The position numbers and the translations under genes were made by a program. This document shows positions 45,549 through 57,410 of a stretch of DNA of 64,000 nt, piece by piece. This DNA is from Viridothelium virens. Its lineage: Eukaryota; Ascomycota; Dothideomycetes; Trypetheliales; Trypetheliaceae. Each line of letters opens with the position of its first letter. Positions within the stretch are counted from its first letter, which is position 1. The notes below the pieces were generated by a model. The model was not told where the DNA came from, searched no databases, and worked only from the letters and a program-made list of their open reading frames with translations. The stretch lies in contig ML991782.1 of the NCBI GenBank assembly GCA_010094025.1, positions 248,001-312,000 on the forward strand, given 5' to 3'.

Positions 45549-48500
45549 ATGGCTCGCCTGGGTCGCCTCGGTTTCCTGGCAATTGCCGTCGTTTTTCATC
45601 TGGTTTATATCTTTTCCATCTTCGACATTTACTTTGTCAGCCCCATTGTCAGTGGCATGCGCGAGTTCAGCATCGATGCCCCTGAAGCTCCTGCGAAAAG
45701 ACTTGTCTTATACGTCGGTAATTACTGTTCCTCTACCTCTTGTGAAGCATAGAATGCATACTAATTTCTGTCCAGGAGACGGTCTACGCGCAGACAAAGC
45801 CTTCCAATCCTTCCCAGACCCCTCACCCAAGAATAACGGTACGACTGAAGCGCAAATCCCTCGACCATTGGCTCCTTTCCTTCGCTCCAGAGTGCTGGAT
45901 CATGGCACCTTTGGCGTCTCCCACACTCGCGTCCCTACTGAGTCGCGCCCTGGTCATGTTGCCCTAATTGCCGGTCTATACGAAGATGTATCTGCAGTCA
46001 TGACGGGATGGAAGCTGAATCCAGTCAATTTCGATAGCGTGTTCAATCAAAGCTCTCATACTTGGAGTTGGGGAAGTCCGGACATCCTGCCAATGTTCAA
46101 AGAAGGCGGTGTTCCGGGGAGGATTGACGCCGATACCTACGCCGCAGAAGCCGAAGACTTTAGCAAAGATGCTACTGAACTGGACATTTGGGTCTTCGAT
46201 AAGGTCAAGGAATTATTTCAACAAGCAAGATACAACGCGACTCTTGATACCGCCCTTCGACAGGAAAAGGTAGTCTTCTTTCTTCACCTGCTCGGTCTCG
46301 ACACAACAGGGCACTCATATCGACCTTATTCTCGCGAGTATCTTCACAATATCCAAGTCGTCGACCAGGGCGTGCAAGAAATCACAAAGCTTATAGACGA
46401 ATTTTACGCCGACGACAAAACTGCATACGTGTTTACCGCAGATCATGGCATGAGTGATTGGGGAAGCCATGGAGATGGTCATCCTGACAATACTAGAACA
46501 CCGTTGATTGCCTGGGGTTCAGGAGTAGCAGCGCCTACCAAGAGCTCAAATGGTACAGCTATCGGCCATGAGGATGGCTTCTCATCCGATTGGGGCCTTG
46601 ACCATATTGCCAGGCACGATGTGGATCAAGCCGATGTTGCTGCGCTCATGGCTTACCTAGCTGGCCTCGCCTTCCCTGTCAATTCTGTTGGAGAACTTCC
46701 TCTTAAATATTTAAATGCCGATGCGAAGGGCAAGGCCGAAGCTCTACTCGTCAACACCCGGGAGATTTTAGAAATGTACCGTGTTAAGGAAGAACAAAAG
46801 CGGGCAACTGTCCTTCGTTACAAGCCGTTCTCGAGCTTCGCCACTGAAGAGCGCTCTCCTGATCACAGAATTGACCATATCAGTCAATTGATCAAGAGCC
46901 AAAAATTTAATCAAGCCATAGAAGAATCTCAAACTCTACTGAAGCTCACACTGGATGGATTACGCTATCTACAAACCTACGATTGGCTTTTCTTGCGTGC
47001 ATTGGTTACTGCTGGCTACTTTGGATGGATAGCCTTCGCATTAACAACAGTTATAGATCTTCATGTTTTAGACGGGCAGACTGAAGATTCGAGGACTATT
47101 ACGAGTACTATGTTCTTTTCTTCTGCGCTGGTCGCTTTATATTCTCTCCTATTCGTTCAGTCTTCGTCATGGAATTATTATGCATATGCCATCTTCCCCG
47201 TGGCGTTTTGGGAAGAAGTTTGGGCGCGTAGAAGTGCTCTTGTAAAGGGAAAGGAGGTATTATTTGGAAAAGATACTTCATCCCAAAAAATACTAGGGTT
47301 CGGCTTTAATCTATTAGTATTTCTAGGGTTATTGGAGGCCCTTGTATGTTCAATAAATCCCCATTTCTACCTCTGGAGGCAGTCTTCGGCTAACTTGTCC
47401 CAGGTACAAAGTTACCACGTTCGCGAAATTTATTCCATTTGCTACATCTTGGCCGCAGCGTGGCCTGCATCTTATGGGATGGATTTCCTGACTCAATACG
47501 TCGTCTTAATTGCCACATGGGCAACTTCATGCATTTTGATGAGTCTTTTCACCCTTCTTCCAGCCATAAAGACAGAGGATCTTAGTCTAATGTAAGTTGA
47601 TAACCGTGAAGTATGCGATGGCCCGGTCAGTATATGCTTACCCTCGATATAGATTAGTTGGCGGTGGCTTGATGCTTGCTGTAGGGGTATTGTACTTACT
47701 TTACGAGAAGAGCATTATTGTTCAGACGAATCATACAGAGGAGGAGCTTGCATCCGCTTCTGTGGACAGCCTCTCTAGGATGATTTTAGGCGGCCAGGTA
47801 ACTTGAGAACCGCGAGAATCAAACGTTATGCTAACGAGCTTGTAAGGTTGGTCTGGTTGCCCTTGCAATGCTCGTCACTCGATCAAGTGTCCTTTCTTTA
47901 CAGGCAAGAAAAGGCTTACCGCTAGGTACACAAGTAGTCGGTTGGCTTGTCTTAAGTATGTGTCTGCCTATCGCCTGCGATAGTGCGTCTCCTCGCTAAT
48001 TAGTCGACAGTCGCATCATTGACTGTGCCTTTCCTGCACGGCATGCAACCCAATAATCACTATCTCCATCGCCTAATGGTGCTATTTCTATCCTTCGCAC
48101 CCATTTTCATCATCCTCACCATATCCTACGAAGGCCTTTTCTACTTCGCCTTCTTCACAACGCTCGTCTCCTGGGTCCGTCTTGAACACCGCATTTACAC
48201 CCACGTGAACTCCACACCTCCTACAACCACCACCACCACCACCACCACCACCACCACCGAGCTCAACCCTCTCGCCCCCGCCCTCGCGACCGCCAAAGCC
48301 CGCCTCACATCCCTCTCGACCCCAGCCTCCTACCGCCGGCTCAGCCTCGCCGACGCCCGCATCGCCCTCTTCTTCCTCTTCCTGCTGCAATCCGGCTTCT
48401 TCTCCACCGGCAACATCGCCTCCATCTCCTCCTTCTCCCTCGACGCCGTGAACAGGCTGATCCCGGTCTTCGATCCCTTCTCGCAGGGCGCCCTGCTGCT

Positions 48501-48867
48501 GCTCAAGCTCATGATCCCGTTCGCGTGCATCAGCGCGAACCTCGGTATTCTGAATCGTCGGCTGGGCGTCGCGCCGACCGCGCTGTTCATGGTGGTTATG
48601 GCGATTAGCGATGTGATGACGTTGAATTTCTTCTATATGGTGCGAGATGAGGGGAGTTGGTTGGATATTGGGACGAGTATTAGTCATTTTGTGATTGCGA
48701 GTTTGCTGTGTGTGTTTGTGGCGGGGTTGGAGTTTGTCAGTGAGGCGTTAGTGAGCGGGGTGGAGTTTGGGGATGAGGAGCAGGAGAGGAAAACTACAGG
48801 CAAGGCGTTTACTGACGAGAAGAAGGGGGTGAACGGGAAGGTTGAGAATGGCAAAACGTTGATGTAG
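45549..48867 (+). CDS. MCD4: GPI ethanolamine phosphate transferase 1
   Basis: Six exons: 45549..45717, 45776..47343, 47404..47591, 47653..47797, 47847..47955, 48011..48867; 1011 aa. ER membrane enzyme that adds ethanolamine phosphate to the first mannose of GPI precursors. A signal-anchor helix is followed by a lumenal alkaline-phosphatase-fold domain: [43 protein letters not shown] and [17 protein letters not shown] are the metal-site motifs. Many membrane helices follow. Intron 47344-47403 is 60 nt with no stop, so reading through is silent to frame analysis; removing it restores [16 protein letters not shown]. An (ACC)11 repeat encodes a Thr run in a late loop. Confidence 0.92.
48226..48258 (+). 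repeat. (ACC)11 microsatellite in MCD4
   Basis: Eleven perfect ACC units encoding a run of Thr between two late membrane helices of MCD4; expected to vary in length. Confidence 0.95.
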
Positions 48868-49392
48868 ATCTGTTTTGATTTTGACGCTTGTATCTAGTCT
48901 ATGATGAACTTTGCTCTTTCTGATATTTTCGTATGTGAAGCTTTGCCTGCTCGGCTGAAGTACCTTCTTTACACTACTCCCACTCACCCGCTCATATTTT
49001 CCGTTGAGTTGAGACTCTGGATTTGGATAAAAGGTCCTATAAATGCAAGTGAACTTTGCAATAGTAATCAGACCATGGTTTCTGAAGCCATTAATTCAAA
49101 GACTACGATTATGCGAAACTTGGGTTAATTCATCAATGTGCAGCCAGGCCAGCCACCTGAATGCATATATTTTGAGTACTTCCAGGGATTGATGTTGCAA
49201 CGCAGTAGTCGATCCACGTGCCTGGAGTGTGTGATGAGCATTTCATATGAAATATATTTGTACATCAGCGATTACATGTTCAGGAACATATAGTCGGTGC
49301 CGAACAGCGATCAACGACTTTCTTGACAATCCGGACGGGATGAAGAAAGACTCAAAATGTACTGAGATTGGTAGTAACATTATATAAAGTCA
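48868..49392. other. Convergent intergenic MCD4 / EMC4
   Basis: 3' flanks only. No gene seen. Confidence 0.6.
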
Positions 49393-50077
49393 TCACAAGG
49401 AGATGTCCATTCTTGCTCGTTCCAGCGGTTCTCGCTGCGCCTCCCATGCAAGCCAATCCGACCTGGTGGTTCTATGGTCTTATCAGCTTCGGGCTTCCAC
49501 TTCTACAACGCGTAAAGACTTACGGTAATAAACCCATCCCATTCACTTTCCAAATCCCCAACGCCAAAGCAAGTAGATTTGTAGCAATATAGGCGATCTT
49601 CACCAGTAGCATATTTGTCTTCGTCCCTTCCGTCTCGAAACGTGCGAATGTTGGGTTGATATTAAGGATGGCATTGATTGGGTTCTTGAAAAGCATCCAC
49701 ACCATCATGATGCTGAAAATTTGTAGAGAATTGCCGGACATGTACATCATGATGCCGTTCATTGGAAGCTGTTTGGCTGGCGCGATGGCGAGCTCCCAGG
49801 CTTTTTTAAGTTTTAGCGTATCCATCTCTTCAGTTGTAGGAGTCTTGCGCGCGGATGTTTGGGAAGACTGCTTAGTTGTATTGTTACGCTGGCTCCTTGT
49901 TAGCACTATTTTGACTGTGAAGTTTATTGGGCTTACTTTTCCACTACTTGTCGACACTGCTTGGTAACCCGGAGGATCTGGAATATTGGCGGCCTTGGAT
50001 TTGGTCGGGCTGGTGGAGTTCAGGTCAAGAACCCACTGTGGTGGAGGCGGAGGCCTGGAGGCTTGTACAGCTGCCAT
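49393..50077 (-). CDS. EMC4: ER membrane protein complex subunit 4
   Basis: Three exons: complement(49937..50077, 49524..49888, 49393..49471), 194 aa. A disordered N-terminus (RPPPPPQWVLDL, IPDPPGY) is followed by LKLKKAWELAIAPAKQLPMN, the family core MMYMSGNSLQIFSIMMVWML, and a last helix ending in NGMGLLPTTRSDWLAWEAQR, where the final exon supplies TTRSDWLAW. The first intron is 48 nt, stop-free and a multiple of three, so it looks like coding sequence. Its GTAAGC donor, GCTAAC branch site and CAG acceptor, plus the family alignment, support removal. The EMC inserts membrane proteins into the ER. Confidence 0.9.
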
Positions 50078-50464
50078 GGCGTATCTATTCGACGATCGGA
50101 TGAAGTGTCTGTCCTCTGAAAATGACTCGGCTGCTTGTATCGCTGTATTGTCTGTCCTACACAGCAGTTGGGGCTCCTGAGGTCAGAGCAGCGGAGGCTC
50201 TTCGCGCTCCGTTCACCGAAAACCTCCGCAACCTCCGCAACGTCTGCAACGTCTGCAACGTCTGCAACGTCTGTCAAACAACATTGCTCTTACAGTGATG
50301 CAGTTGCTACACTTCATGAGCGTCCTGCAGCACTTCTCATTGTCCACAAATACTGCACAGTACCGGTGATCAATTCGTCCTCCCTAGGTGCCTCAAAGAA
50401 CATTCCTACAGCGCGAGCACGACTCCCATACTCCCACGCATGATCACACATACGGGCAAGCAGG
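50078..50464. promoter_or_regulatory. Divergent promoter EMC4 / beta-adaptin
   Basis: A 387-bp head-to-head spacer that contains a 9-bp tandem repeat array. The repeat is open in a minus-strand frame but is judged non-coding. Confidence 0.6.
50221..50274. repeat. 9-bp tandem repeat, six units, in EMC4/APL2 promoter
   Basis: Two aacctccgc units followed by four aacgtctgc units (the last ends in t), perfectly phased at 9 bp. Confidence 0.95.
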
Positions 50465-52907
50465 ATGACTTCAGCAGGTCAGGATGCGAAGCTCTTTGCC
50501 AGAGTAAGTAAGATGTTTGTTCTCTGGCTTTGTGGGACTACGACAGTTCCGGAGAACTTAGCAGGCTGCTTACCGTGGACATCTGACTGACATTTGATAC
50601 ACAAAACTAGGGCAAAGTAGCTGAGCTTCGACTCGAGCTAAACAGTGGAGGGAAAAAAGATAAGAACCACTCGGCTAAAAAGATAGCTTTGAAGAAAATT
50701 GTAGCAAATATGACAATGAGCAACAACGACATGGTAGCACTCTTCCCGGACGTCATCAATTGCATGCAAATCCCAAGCCTGGAAATCAAGAAGATGTTAG
50801 TGGTACACCCAACTCTGATCCTCCATTCAGTCAGGTCTTGGACACTTGCGCTAAAACTTCACAAGGTGCTTCCTCTTCTTGACCAACTACGCCCGAGTGA
50901 AGCCTGATGTCGCACTCAAAGCGTTGCCTATCATTACCAGTGTATGTGGTGGTCCATAGGTCGCTCTGGCAGGACTAACAACTCTACGCCCAGGACATGG
51001 AAGACTCGAACCCCCTCATACGTGCTTTAGCTCTCCGAACGGTATCGTATCTGCACGTGAGGGATTTTGTAGAAGCTACAGTGTCACCTCTACGGCACTT
51101 ACTAAAAGATTCGGATCCGTACGTTCGAAAGACAGCGGCTATCTGTGTCGCAAAATTGTATGAACACGATCGATCGAAGGTGGAGAACTCCGACTTGATC
51201 GACCGTTTGAATGCAATGTTGAAAGACGAAAACCCAACAGTGGTGTCCAGCGCCTTGGCTGCCCTCATGGATATTTGGGAACGTAGTGAATCCATCAAGC
51301 TCACTATGGATTATGCAAGCGCCTCAAAAATCGTTCAGATTCTGCCAGACTGCTCAGAGTGAGTCTCCATCCATTCTCTAATTGAGCATCTACTAATGAC
51401 CCATAGATGGGGTCAGACATATATTCTGGAAGCGATGATGAATTATGTCCCGCAAGATACATCAGAAGCAGTCCTCCTCGCGGACAGAATCTCGCAGCGA
51501 CTTTCCCACTCCAATTCGGCCGTAGTGCTCACCTGTGTTCGAGTCATCATATACTTGCTCAATTACATTGTCGACGAGAAGACTGTTAATTCCCTTTGCG
51601 CCAAGCTCTCGCCTCCGCTTGTGACGCTACTTAATTCAAAGCCACCAGAAATCCAATACCTGGCACTGAGGAACGCCTTACTGATTCTGCAAAGACGACC
51701 AGAAGTCCTGCGCAATGATATCAGAGTTTTCTTCTGTAAATACAACGATCCAATTTACGTCAAGGTCACGAAATTAGAATTGATTTTCATGCTTGCTACC
51801 GAGAAAAACATTCACGAGGTCCTCACGGAATTACGAGAGTAAGTCTGGTATCTCACAGAGAATGACATTAAGGCTAATCAATATAGATACGCCACGGAGA
51901 TTGATGTCCATTTTGTTCGCAAGTCTGTTCGAGCGATCGGTAAACTTGCGATCAAGATTGAGCCAGCGGCAAAGCAATGTATCAACACGTTGCTTGACCT
52001 TGTAGCGACCAAAGTATCGTACATCGTCCAAGAAGCGACAGTAGTAATTCGCAACATTTTTCGAAAGTATCCTAATAGATATGAGTCGATCATCTCTACG
52101 TTGTGCGAGAACCTGGATTCGCTCGATGAGCCTGAGGCTAAAGCCGCAATGATATGGGTTATTGGACAATATGCAGACAGAATCGATAACTCGGATGTCC
52201 TGCTGGATGACTTCCTCTTCACCTTTGCGGATGAGCCCCATGAAGTCCAGCTCGCCCTGCTGACCGCCGCAGTAAAATTGTTCGTTCAGAGACCGACTAA
52301 AGGACAAGAACTCGTTCCGAAGGTATTGAAATGGGCGACAGAAGAAACGGACAATCCAGACTTGCGAGATCGCGGATACATGTATTGGCGCTTGCTCTCA
52401 TCTGATCCAATGACAGCAAAACAAATCATCATGGGCGAAAAGCCTGCCATCACGGCGGAGTCGGAGAAACTGGATCCTGCTACGCTCGAAGAAATGTGCC
52501 TCAACATCGGAACACTTGCGACTGTTTACTTGAAGCCTGTCAATCAGGTTTTTCGTTCCGCGAGGCCCCGACGACTCCAGGAAAGCCCCGCGCTTCAGAA
52601 GCACCGGTTGCCTACGCAGCAAGCGCTCATCGGGGCAAAAAGCTCGATGCCCGCGCAGAAGGTGCAGAGCAATGGGGACACAAACGGTCAAGGCGACATA
52701 TCAGCTGCTGTTGATGCTGCAGATCTGTACTTCTCTAGTGTTGGAAGTCAGCAGGTGGCGAATCTCCAATTATCGGACGGCGACTTCGCTTCCAGTCCTG
52801 TCAGTGGGGCACCTGGGGGGAACCTGTACGTGGTCAATCAAAATCAGCCCAATCAAGTCTATCAGCCTGCTGTAGGCGCTGGAAACGGGGACTTGCTGCT
52901 TTTCTAA
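50465..52907 (+). CDS. APL2: AP-1 complex beta subunit (beta-adaptin)
   Basis: Six exons: 50465..50503, 50611..50795, 50866..50941, 50994..51358, 51407..51838, 51887..52907; 705 aa. Clathrin adaptor trunk of HEAT-like repeats: [110 protein letters not shown] and [15 protein letters not shown] are near-invariant. The C-terminal 150 residues are a hinge with no ear domain, as in fungal AP-1 beta. AP-2 beta is the alternative. The first exon is only 13 codons. Exon 3 is preceded by a CACAAG acceptor. Confidence 0.92.
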
Positions 52908-53178
52908 CTGGACGAGTGTTGGCATTCCCCTGCTCTAGAAGCAGGCCGATGATTTAGTTTCTGAAGCCTGTGTCACGTTTCATGTAAATACACGCATCTC
53001 ACGCAAGGAGCCTCCCTGGGGATTGCTGTTGCCTAGTTTCGGTGTTACACTGAATCAACCATCTTCGCCTCCCATGAGTATTAAAATATCGCACTGTTCC
53101 GTCAAAGGATCCCTCTCGTCGAAAAGGTCCCAATAAGCCCAGGCTCGTTTATTTAGCTTCTTATCAGACTTGTCCGCA

Positions 53179-55173
53179 ATGGGTCAACGCCACCAACTCT
53201 TCGTCATCGCAAGAATTGCAGGTCGCTACAGAGGCCTTGCTGCCGTCCACCATCAGTGGCTTTACGGCCAAGGAGCACTCAAAGCGTGCCTATCTCTCCT
53301 CAAGATTTTTAAGGAACCCCTTAACAGACGCGTTCTTTATCATGAACTCAATCAGGCAAAGTCTCTAAGGGAGGAGGAATCGGCAGTCAAAGTGGATTTC
53401 CAGAAAATTAGGGTTCGTTTTCCATTCATCACAACCTGTCTTGTCCTTGGTGCAAGCTATGACCCGGCAAGTAAATATCCCTCGGAGGTCCATCTTTTAC
53501 CTTTCAATATGGCCTTTGATCAGGGTGATAACAACGACGGTGTCACCATTGTGGACATTACCGAACCAACCCATCCCGCCTACTGTTTCTTGGCCGTACC
53601 TGGATGCCAAGTCGAAGCAGAGCTCATGACCCCCCTTCGTGCGGTCGATTACATTTCGGCTTACCTTGACTCTCATGAATATCCTGAGAGCGTGTTGAAG
53701 AGCTTCGAGCATTGCAGTCTGATCTCAGCTGAGTCTCTCCATGCCACCTGGCCGCGTGACGAATGGAACGTCGGATCTGGAAACTCTGGCAAGGTGGACA
53801 TCTTCAAATCGGTCTCAGATGAGGACGATAGCAAGAGAGGGGACGAAACACCAAGTCTTAGAAAAATGTCATTGGAAAAGACTATTGATGAGTGCTTCAA
53901 GACATCAGATCTTACCGCTGTCTTATCCGAAGCCAAGATATTGCCGGACTTTCCCCCCACAATCGAGAGACGATTGAGAAGCAGACCCGACTTAATAGAA
54001 CAAGCTCCTTGCGGAAAGCAGCTCTTGTCGATGATGCTACAAGGGAAGATCGATGTTGACCTCAGCCCGTTCACTTCTCTTACCGATGAGACAACTCACC
54101 AGCTTATGATTGATGCACAGCTCGCGCATACTATGAAGACTTTGGATTTGTCAGGGAATCCGCATGTTACAGGTAGCCTCCTGATGCAACTAGGCAAAAC
54201 GTGCTCAGCCTTGGAGAATATATACCTGATCAACACCCCCCAACTTCCATTGAACGAGGCTTATTCCGCTCTTCAAGGCAAGCCCAATATTCATGTCATC
54301 CACTCCGACGCTTTCCACGAGGCCTTCCGTCCGGTGCTGCCTAGTGAAACCCGCATCTTCCATCCTCAATCGACGGGTGATGCATTTCCACCATTGGTGC
54401 AAATCCTCTGGGTATGCAGTCATGTAGAGAAGCCGCCCTCCCAGGGCCTTGATGGAAATTCCGAGACTCCCCTTGCATCGACGGCCACAGACTCTCCCGG
54501 TTCATGGCAACTCAAGCAGCATTTCCCCATATCTGACCCTCAAGACCTCTGTGGCTGTACAGTGCCGCTCAGCGACATGCGTCTCTCGTTGAAAGACACG
54601 AGTGAATTATTTGTCTACTTCCTTGATTTTGTTTTGAGCAAAGACTCCATAACCGAGAGAGATTGCTCATCCATGGGTGGCTGTACCGGAACTGCCGTGG
54701 CGAAGGCATTCGCAATGAGAGGTGGTGCCGGGTCCCAAGTCAAGCCTCTTCCTCCGCGTCTGTATCGTCTTGGAAAGGATTGCGCACATCCCCATAGTAC
54801 CTTTTTTTCCGGGTTCGAGCCAGTACAAGAGGGAGATTGGACGATTCTGGTGATGGGAGTCGCAGATGATGCGTACAAGTCGATGAATTATGCATTCGTG
54901 ACGAGGGAGAAAGGAACTGGAAAGTTTCTTGTCCTAGATTTTCCTGGATTCGTGAAACGGGCTGGAGCGGACGCAGGTGGGGATGCGGTCTTGGCATGGC
55001 AGAAAGAGACTGCTCTGCTGAGAAAAAGAATGCTCCAGACCGGAAAGGACTTTGATGTCGACGTCGCCTCTGAAGAAGGCGTGATGGATCTGCTGCTGTG
55101 GGTAGAGGGGCATAAGAAAAATGAGATAGACCGCCGTGTCTGGCGCAAGTCTGGAGGAATTCCGCCTCTTTGA
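53179..55173 (+). CDS. Hypothetical protein with a short leucine-rich segment
   Basis: Single exon, 664 aa; start is the first ATG (an in-frame TTG lies three codons before). Family not recognised. The N-terminus begins GQRHQLFVIARIAGRYRGLA, and similar openings occur in uncharacterised fungal proteins. A mid-region has the leucine-rich-repeat pattern TMKTLDLSGNPHVTGSLLMQ followed by LENIYLINTPQLPLNEA. Charged, Ser-rich linkers flank it. The C-terminal third is compact and rich in aromatic residues (LVLDFPGFVKRAG, VMDLLLWVEGHK). No membrane helix or signal peptide. Even codon use across the long frame supports a real gene; function unknown. Confidence 0.8.
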   Translation: MGQRHQLFVIARIAGRYRGLAAVHHQWLYGQGALKACLSLLKIFKEPLNRRVLYHELNQAKSLREEESAVKVDFQKIRVRFPFITTCLVLGASYDPASKYPSEVHLLPFNMAFDQGDNNDGVTIVDITEPTHPAYCFLAVPGCQVEAELMTPLRAVDYISAYLDSHEYPESVLKSFEHCSLISAESLHATWPRDEWNVGSGNSGKVDIFKSVSDEDDSKRGDETPSLRKMSLEKTIDECFKTSDLTAVLSEAKILPDFPPTIERRLRSRPDLIEQAPCGKQLLSMMLQGKIDVDLSPFTSLTDETTHQLMIDAQLAHTMKTLDLSGNPHVTGSLLMQLGKTCSALENIYLINTPQLPLNEAYSALQGKPNIHVIHSDAFHEAFRPVLPSETRIFHPQSTGDAFPPLVQILWVCSHVEKPPSQGLDGNSETPLASTATDSPGSWQLKQHFPISDPQDLCGCTVPLSDMRLSLKDTSELFVYFLDFVLSKDSITERDCSSMGGCTGTAVAKAFAMRGGAGSQVKPLPPRLYRLGKDCAHPHSTFFSGFEPVQEGDWTILVMGVADDAYKSMNYAFVTREKGTGKFLVLDFPGFVKRAGADAGGDAVLAWQKETALLRKRMLQTGKDFDVDVASEEGVMDLLLWVEGHKKNEIDRRVWRKSGGIPPL

Positions 55174-55624
55174 ACAGTATCATACACTTCGCGAAAACCG
55201 CAGTTAGCCGAGAGGTCTAAAATATTAGAAGATCTCGAAATCGGAATCGGAGGTTCTGAATTGTGTGGATCAGCATTGACTCTTCTCGAAATGAATACTA
55301 GACTTTTGCTTATGTTCAGTATGCTGCCTCGGTCTTTGCAAATGAAATACTCTCTGTAAGCAGTAATAACTCCGTATCTGCTGACTCTCAGTGGATGCCT
55401 CATCATTATTAGGTAACTATCGAACAAAGTGTATGGTGGTCGCAAGCCATCGGCCAATGACAGACCTCGGCATTGGCTTCCCCCTAATGCGCGGGGCGGA
55501 GAGATCCGAGGAAGCGCTGCTATTACTGTACTCCGTACTTCTATAAGCTTGCCGTAGATTTTTACATACTGATATCTCCACTTGTTGTCTAGTCTTTTGA
55601 CTATTCCATAGACAAATATACACC
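55174..55624. other. Intergenic upstream of enoyl-CoA hydratase
   Basis: 451 bp with the promoter of the hydratase gene. Minus-strand frames here overlap the preceding gene and are shadows. Confidence 0.6.
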
Positions 55625-56622
55625 ATGACAAGCAACACTACTTTCACTACCCCTCCGCCAACCGCCAAATATGCCATTCTCTCCTTTCCCACCCCCGAGA
55701 TCCTGCTGGTGACCTTGAATCGTCCTGATCAGCTTAACTGCATTAACCTGGACGGACACATAGAGCTGGATGCCATCTGGTCATGGCTAGATGGCGAGCC
55801 TTCTTTACGCGTCGGTATCGTGACGGGTTCAGGACGGGCATTCTGTGCGGGTGCTGATCTGAAAGGTGGGTCTACCCAATTCATGAAACGCAAAAATCAA
55901 GTCAAAGACTCTCTTTCCAATACTTAATTCATTCCCACATATTGCTTTCCCTTCACAGCACTACACTTCTCAAAGATATCCCTCCCTCATTAACACCCCA
56001 CTCTCTTCCCCCCCCAACAGAATGGAACACCAACAACACCACCGGCACCCGACGCAGCATGCCCCCCTCAGGCTTCGCCGCCCTCTCCCGCCGCTCCGGA
56101 AAAAAACCCATCATCGCCGCCGTCAACGGCCTCGCGTACGGCGGCGGCATGGAAGCCGCAGTCAACTGCGACATCGTAGTCGCGTCGAGCGGCGCGAGCT
56201 TCGCGCTCCCGGAAGTCAAGCGCGGCGTGGTGGCGCTGGCGGGCGCGCTGCCCCGGCTGGTGCGCACGGTCGGGAAGCAGCGGGCGATGGAGATGGCGCT
56301 GACGGGAAGGACGTACGGGACGAGCGAGATGCAGCGCTGGGGGGTGGTGAATGAGGTTGTTGGGGACGCGGAGGGGAAGGGGAAGGGGGTGGTGCAGAGG
56401 GCGGTGGAGGTCGCGGCGGAGATCGCGGCGAATAGTCCGGATGCGGTGGTGGTGAGTCGGGAGGGGGTGAAGTTGGGGTGGGAGGGCATCGGGGTGGAGG
56501 ACGGGACGCGCTTCATGGCGGAGAGTTGGTACCCGCGCTTGGTGGAGGGGGAGAATATTAGGGAGGGGGTGAGGGCGTTTGTGGAGAAGAGGCGCCCGAA
56601 ATGGAAGGCGTCGAGATTGTGA
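55625..56622 (+). CDS. Enoyl-CoA hydratase/isomerase family protein
   Basis: Two exons: 55625..55865 and 56021..56622; 280 aa. Crotonase fold: VTLNRPDQLNCINLD, then the oxyanion-hole segment GSGRAFCAGADLK, AAVNGLAYGGGMEAAVNCDI and SFALPEVKRGVVALAGALPRL. These match hydratases/isomerases of fatty-acid or branched-chain acyl-CoA breakdown. The intron is 155 nt with an AACAG acceptor. Exon 2 is strongly GC-biased, C-rich at its start and G-rich at its end. No clear C-terminal peroxisomal signal: it ends in SRL, close to the SKL type, so peroxisomal targeting is plausible. Confidence 0.9.
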
Positions 56623-56836
56623 TGGGTGGGGGAGAAGGCGATAAAGGAGTGTATGTGGGGGTAATCGGAACAGTGGGGGGAATCGATGCCCACCTACTAC
56701 CTTAGTAGGCACCTAAGCTTGAAGAAGTTGGAGTGCATTTCCAGATTACATGTTATGATATAGGGGGCTTGGACATATCTCGGGCCTTTTGTCAGAGACC
56801 CTGTTCATTGTGCAGATACGACCCTGTTCCAGCAAT

Positions 56837-57410
56837 CTAGTATCCGAATTCCCAAATGTCCTTTTCATAATCATCAGTAAGCTTCTCGTTTTGGCCATAT
56901 CTGTCAGAAATTGGTCAGCTCTATTTCGGCTACCAACGGTATGATCGCTGTCTGCGCGACATTACTGGGATAGTCAGGGACACACTTCTCTTGCCACTGA
57001 ACAAAGCCGCCATCAAGAATGAAGACCTTTTGCCGTGAACCAGCTGTTCCTTCAATTTCATCGGCAGCTCCTGTCACCTCGGCACCTTCATCTTGGATAT
57101 CGATTCCTAACAGTCGTTTGCGCTCACGCGCATATCTCAGGGCGGCACTAGGACCCCGCTGTTGGCTCAGAGAGCAGTGAAAGATGACCGAATCCTTGTC
57201 TTTCAGTTGACGTACAAGTTCGGGGATGCGATAGTCCAATGTACTAGACGGAACATGCATGCTCCCGTGAATGTGGCCACCAATGTGATCCGAATCTCGC
57301 ACATCTATGATCGCGTATCCGGCGGATTGCGATGCTGCTTGATTCAATATGATGGCAGATAGCGCTTCTCGACTCATGCGGGGTACTGAGGCGATTGTGA
57401 TGCTTGACAT
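56837..57410 (-). CDS. Cdc25-like rhodanese-domain phosphatase (Ych1/Ibp1-like)
   Basis: Two exons: complement(56986..57410, 56837..56900), 162 aa. Rhodanese fold with YAIIDVRDSDHIGGHIHGS (the CDC25-type Asp-Val-Arg segment) and the catalytic loop FHCSLSQQRGPSAA, matching HCX5R of Cys-dependent phosphatases and arsenate reductases. The second exon supplies the conserved tail KYGQNEKLTDDYEKDIWEF. Without the GTGTGT...GACAG intron the frame ends in a non-conserved tail. Related yeast proteins are small protein phosphatases or arsenate reductases; which activity applies is not clear. Confidence 0.87.

Noticed and set aside
45490-47595. Start of MCD4 at an upstream frame
   Set aside because: That frame reads through intron 1. 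The ATG at 45549 in another frame splices at 45717/45776 to give [12 protein letters not shown].
50020-50277. Val-Ala-Asp repeat peptide on the minus strand upstream of EMC4
   Set aside because: A product of the 9-bp promoter repeat rather than a gene.
56022-56712. Long Arg/Pro/His-rich frames on both strands over the hydratase
   Set aside because: Shadow frames caused by high GC. The crotonase frame holds all family motifs.
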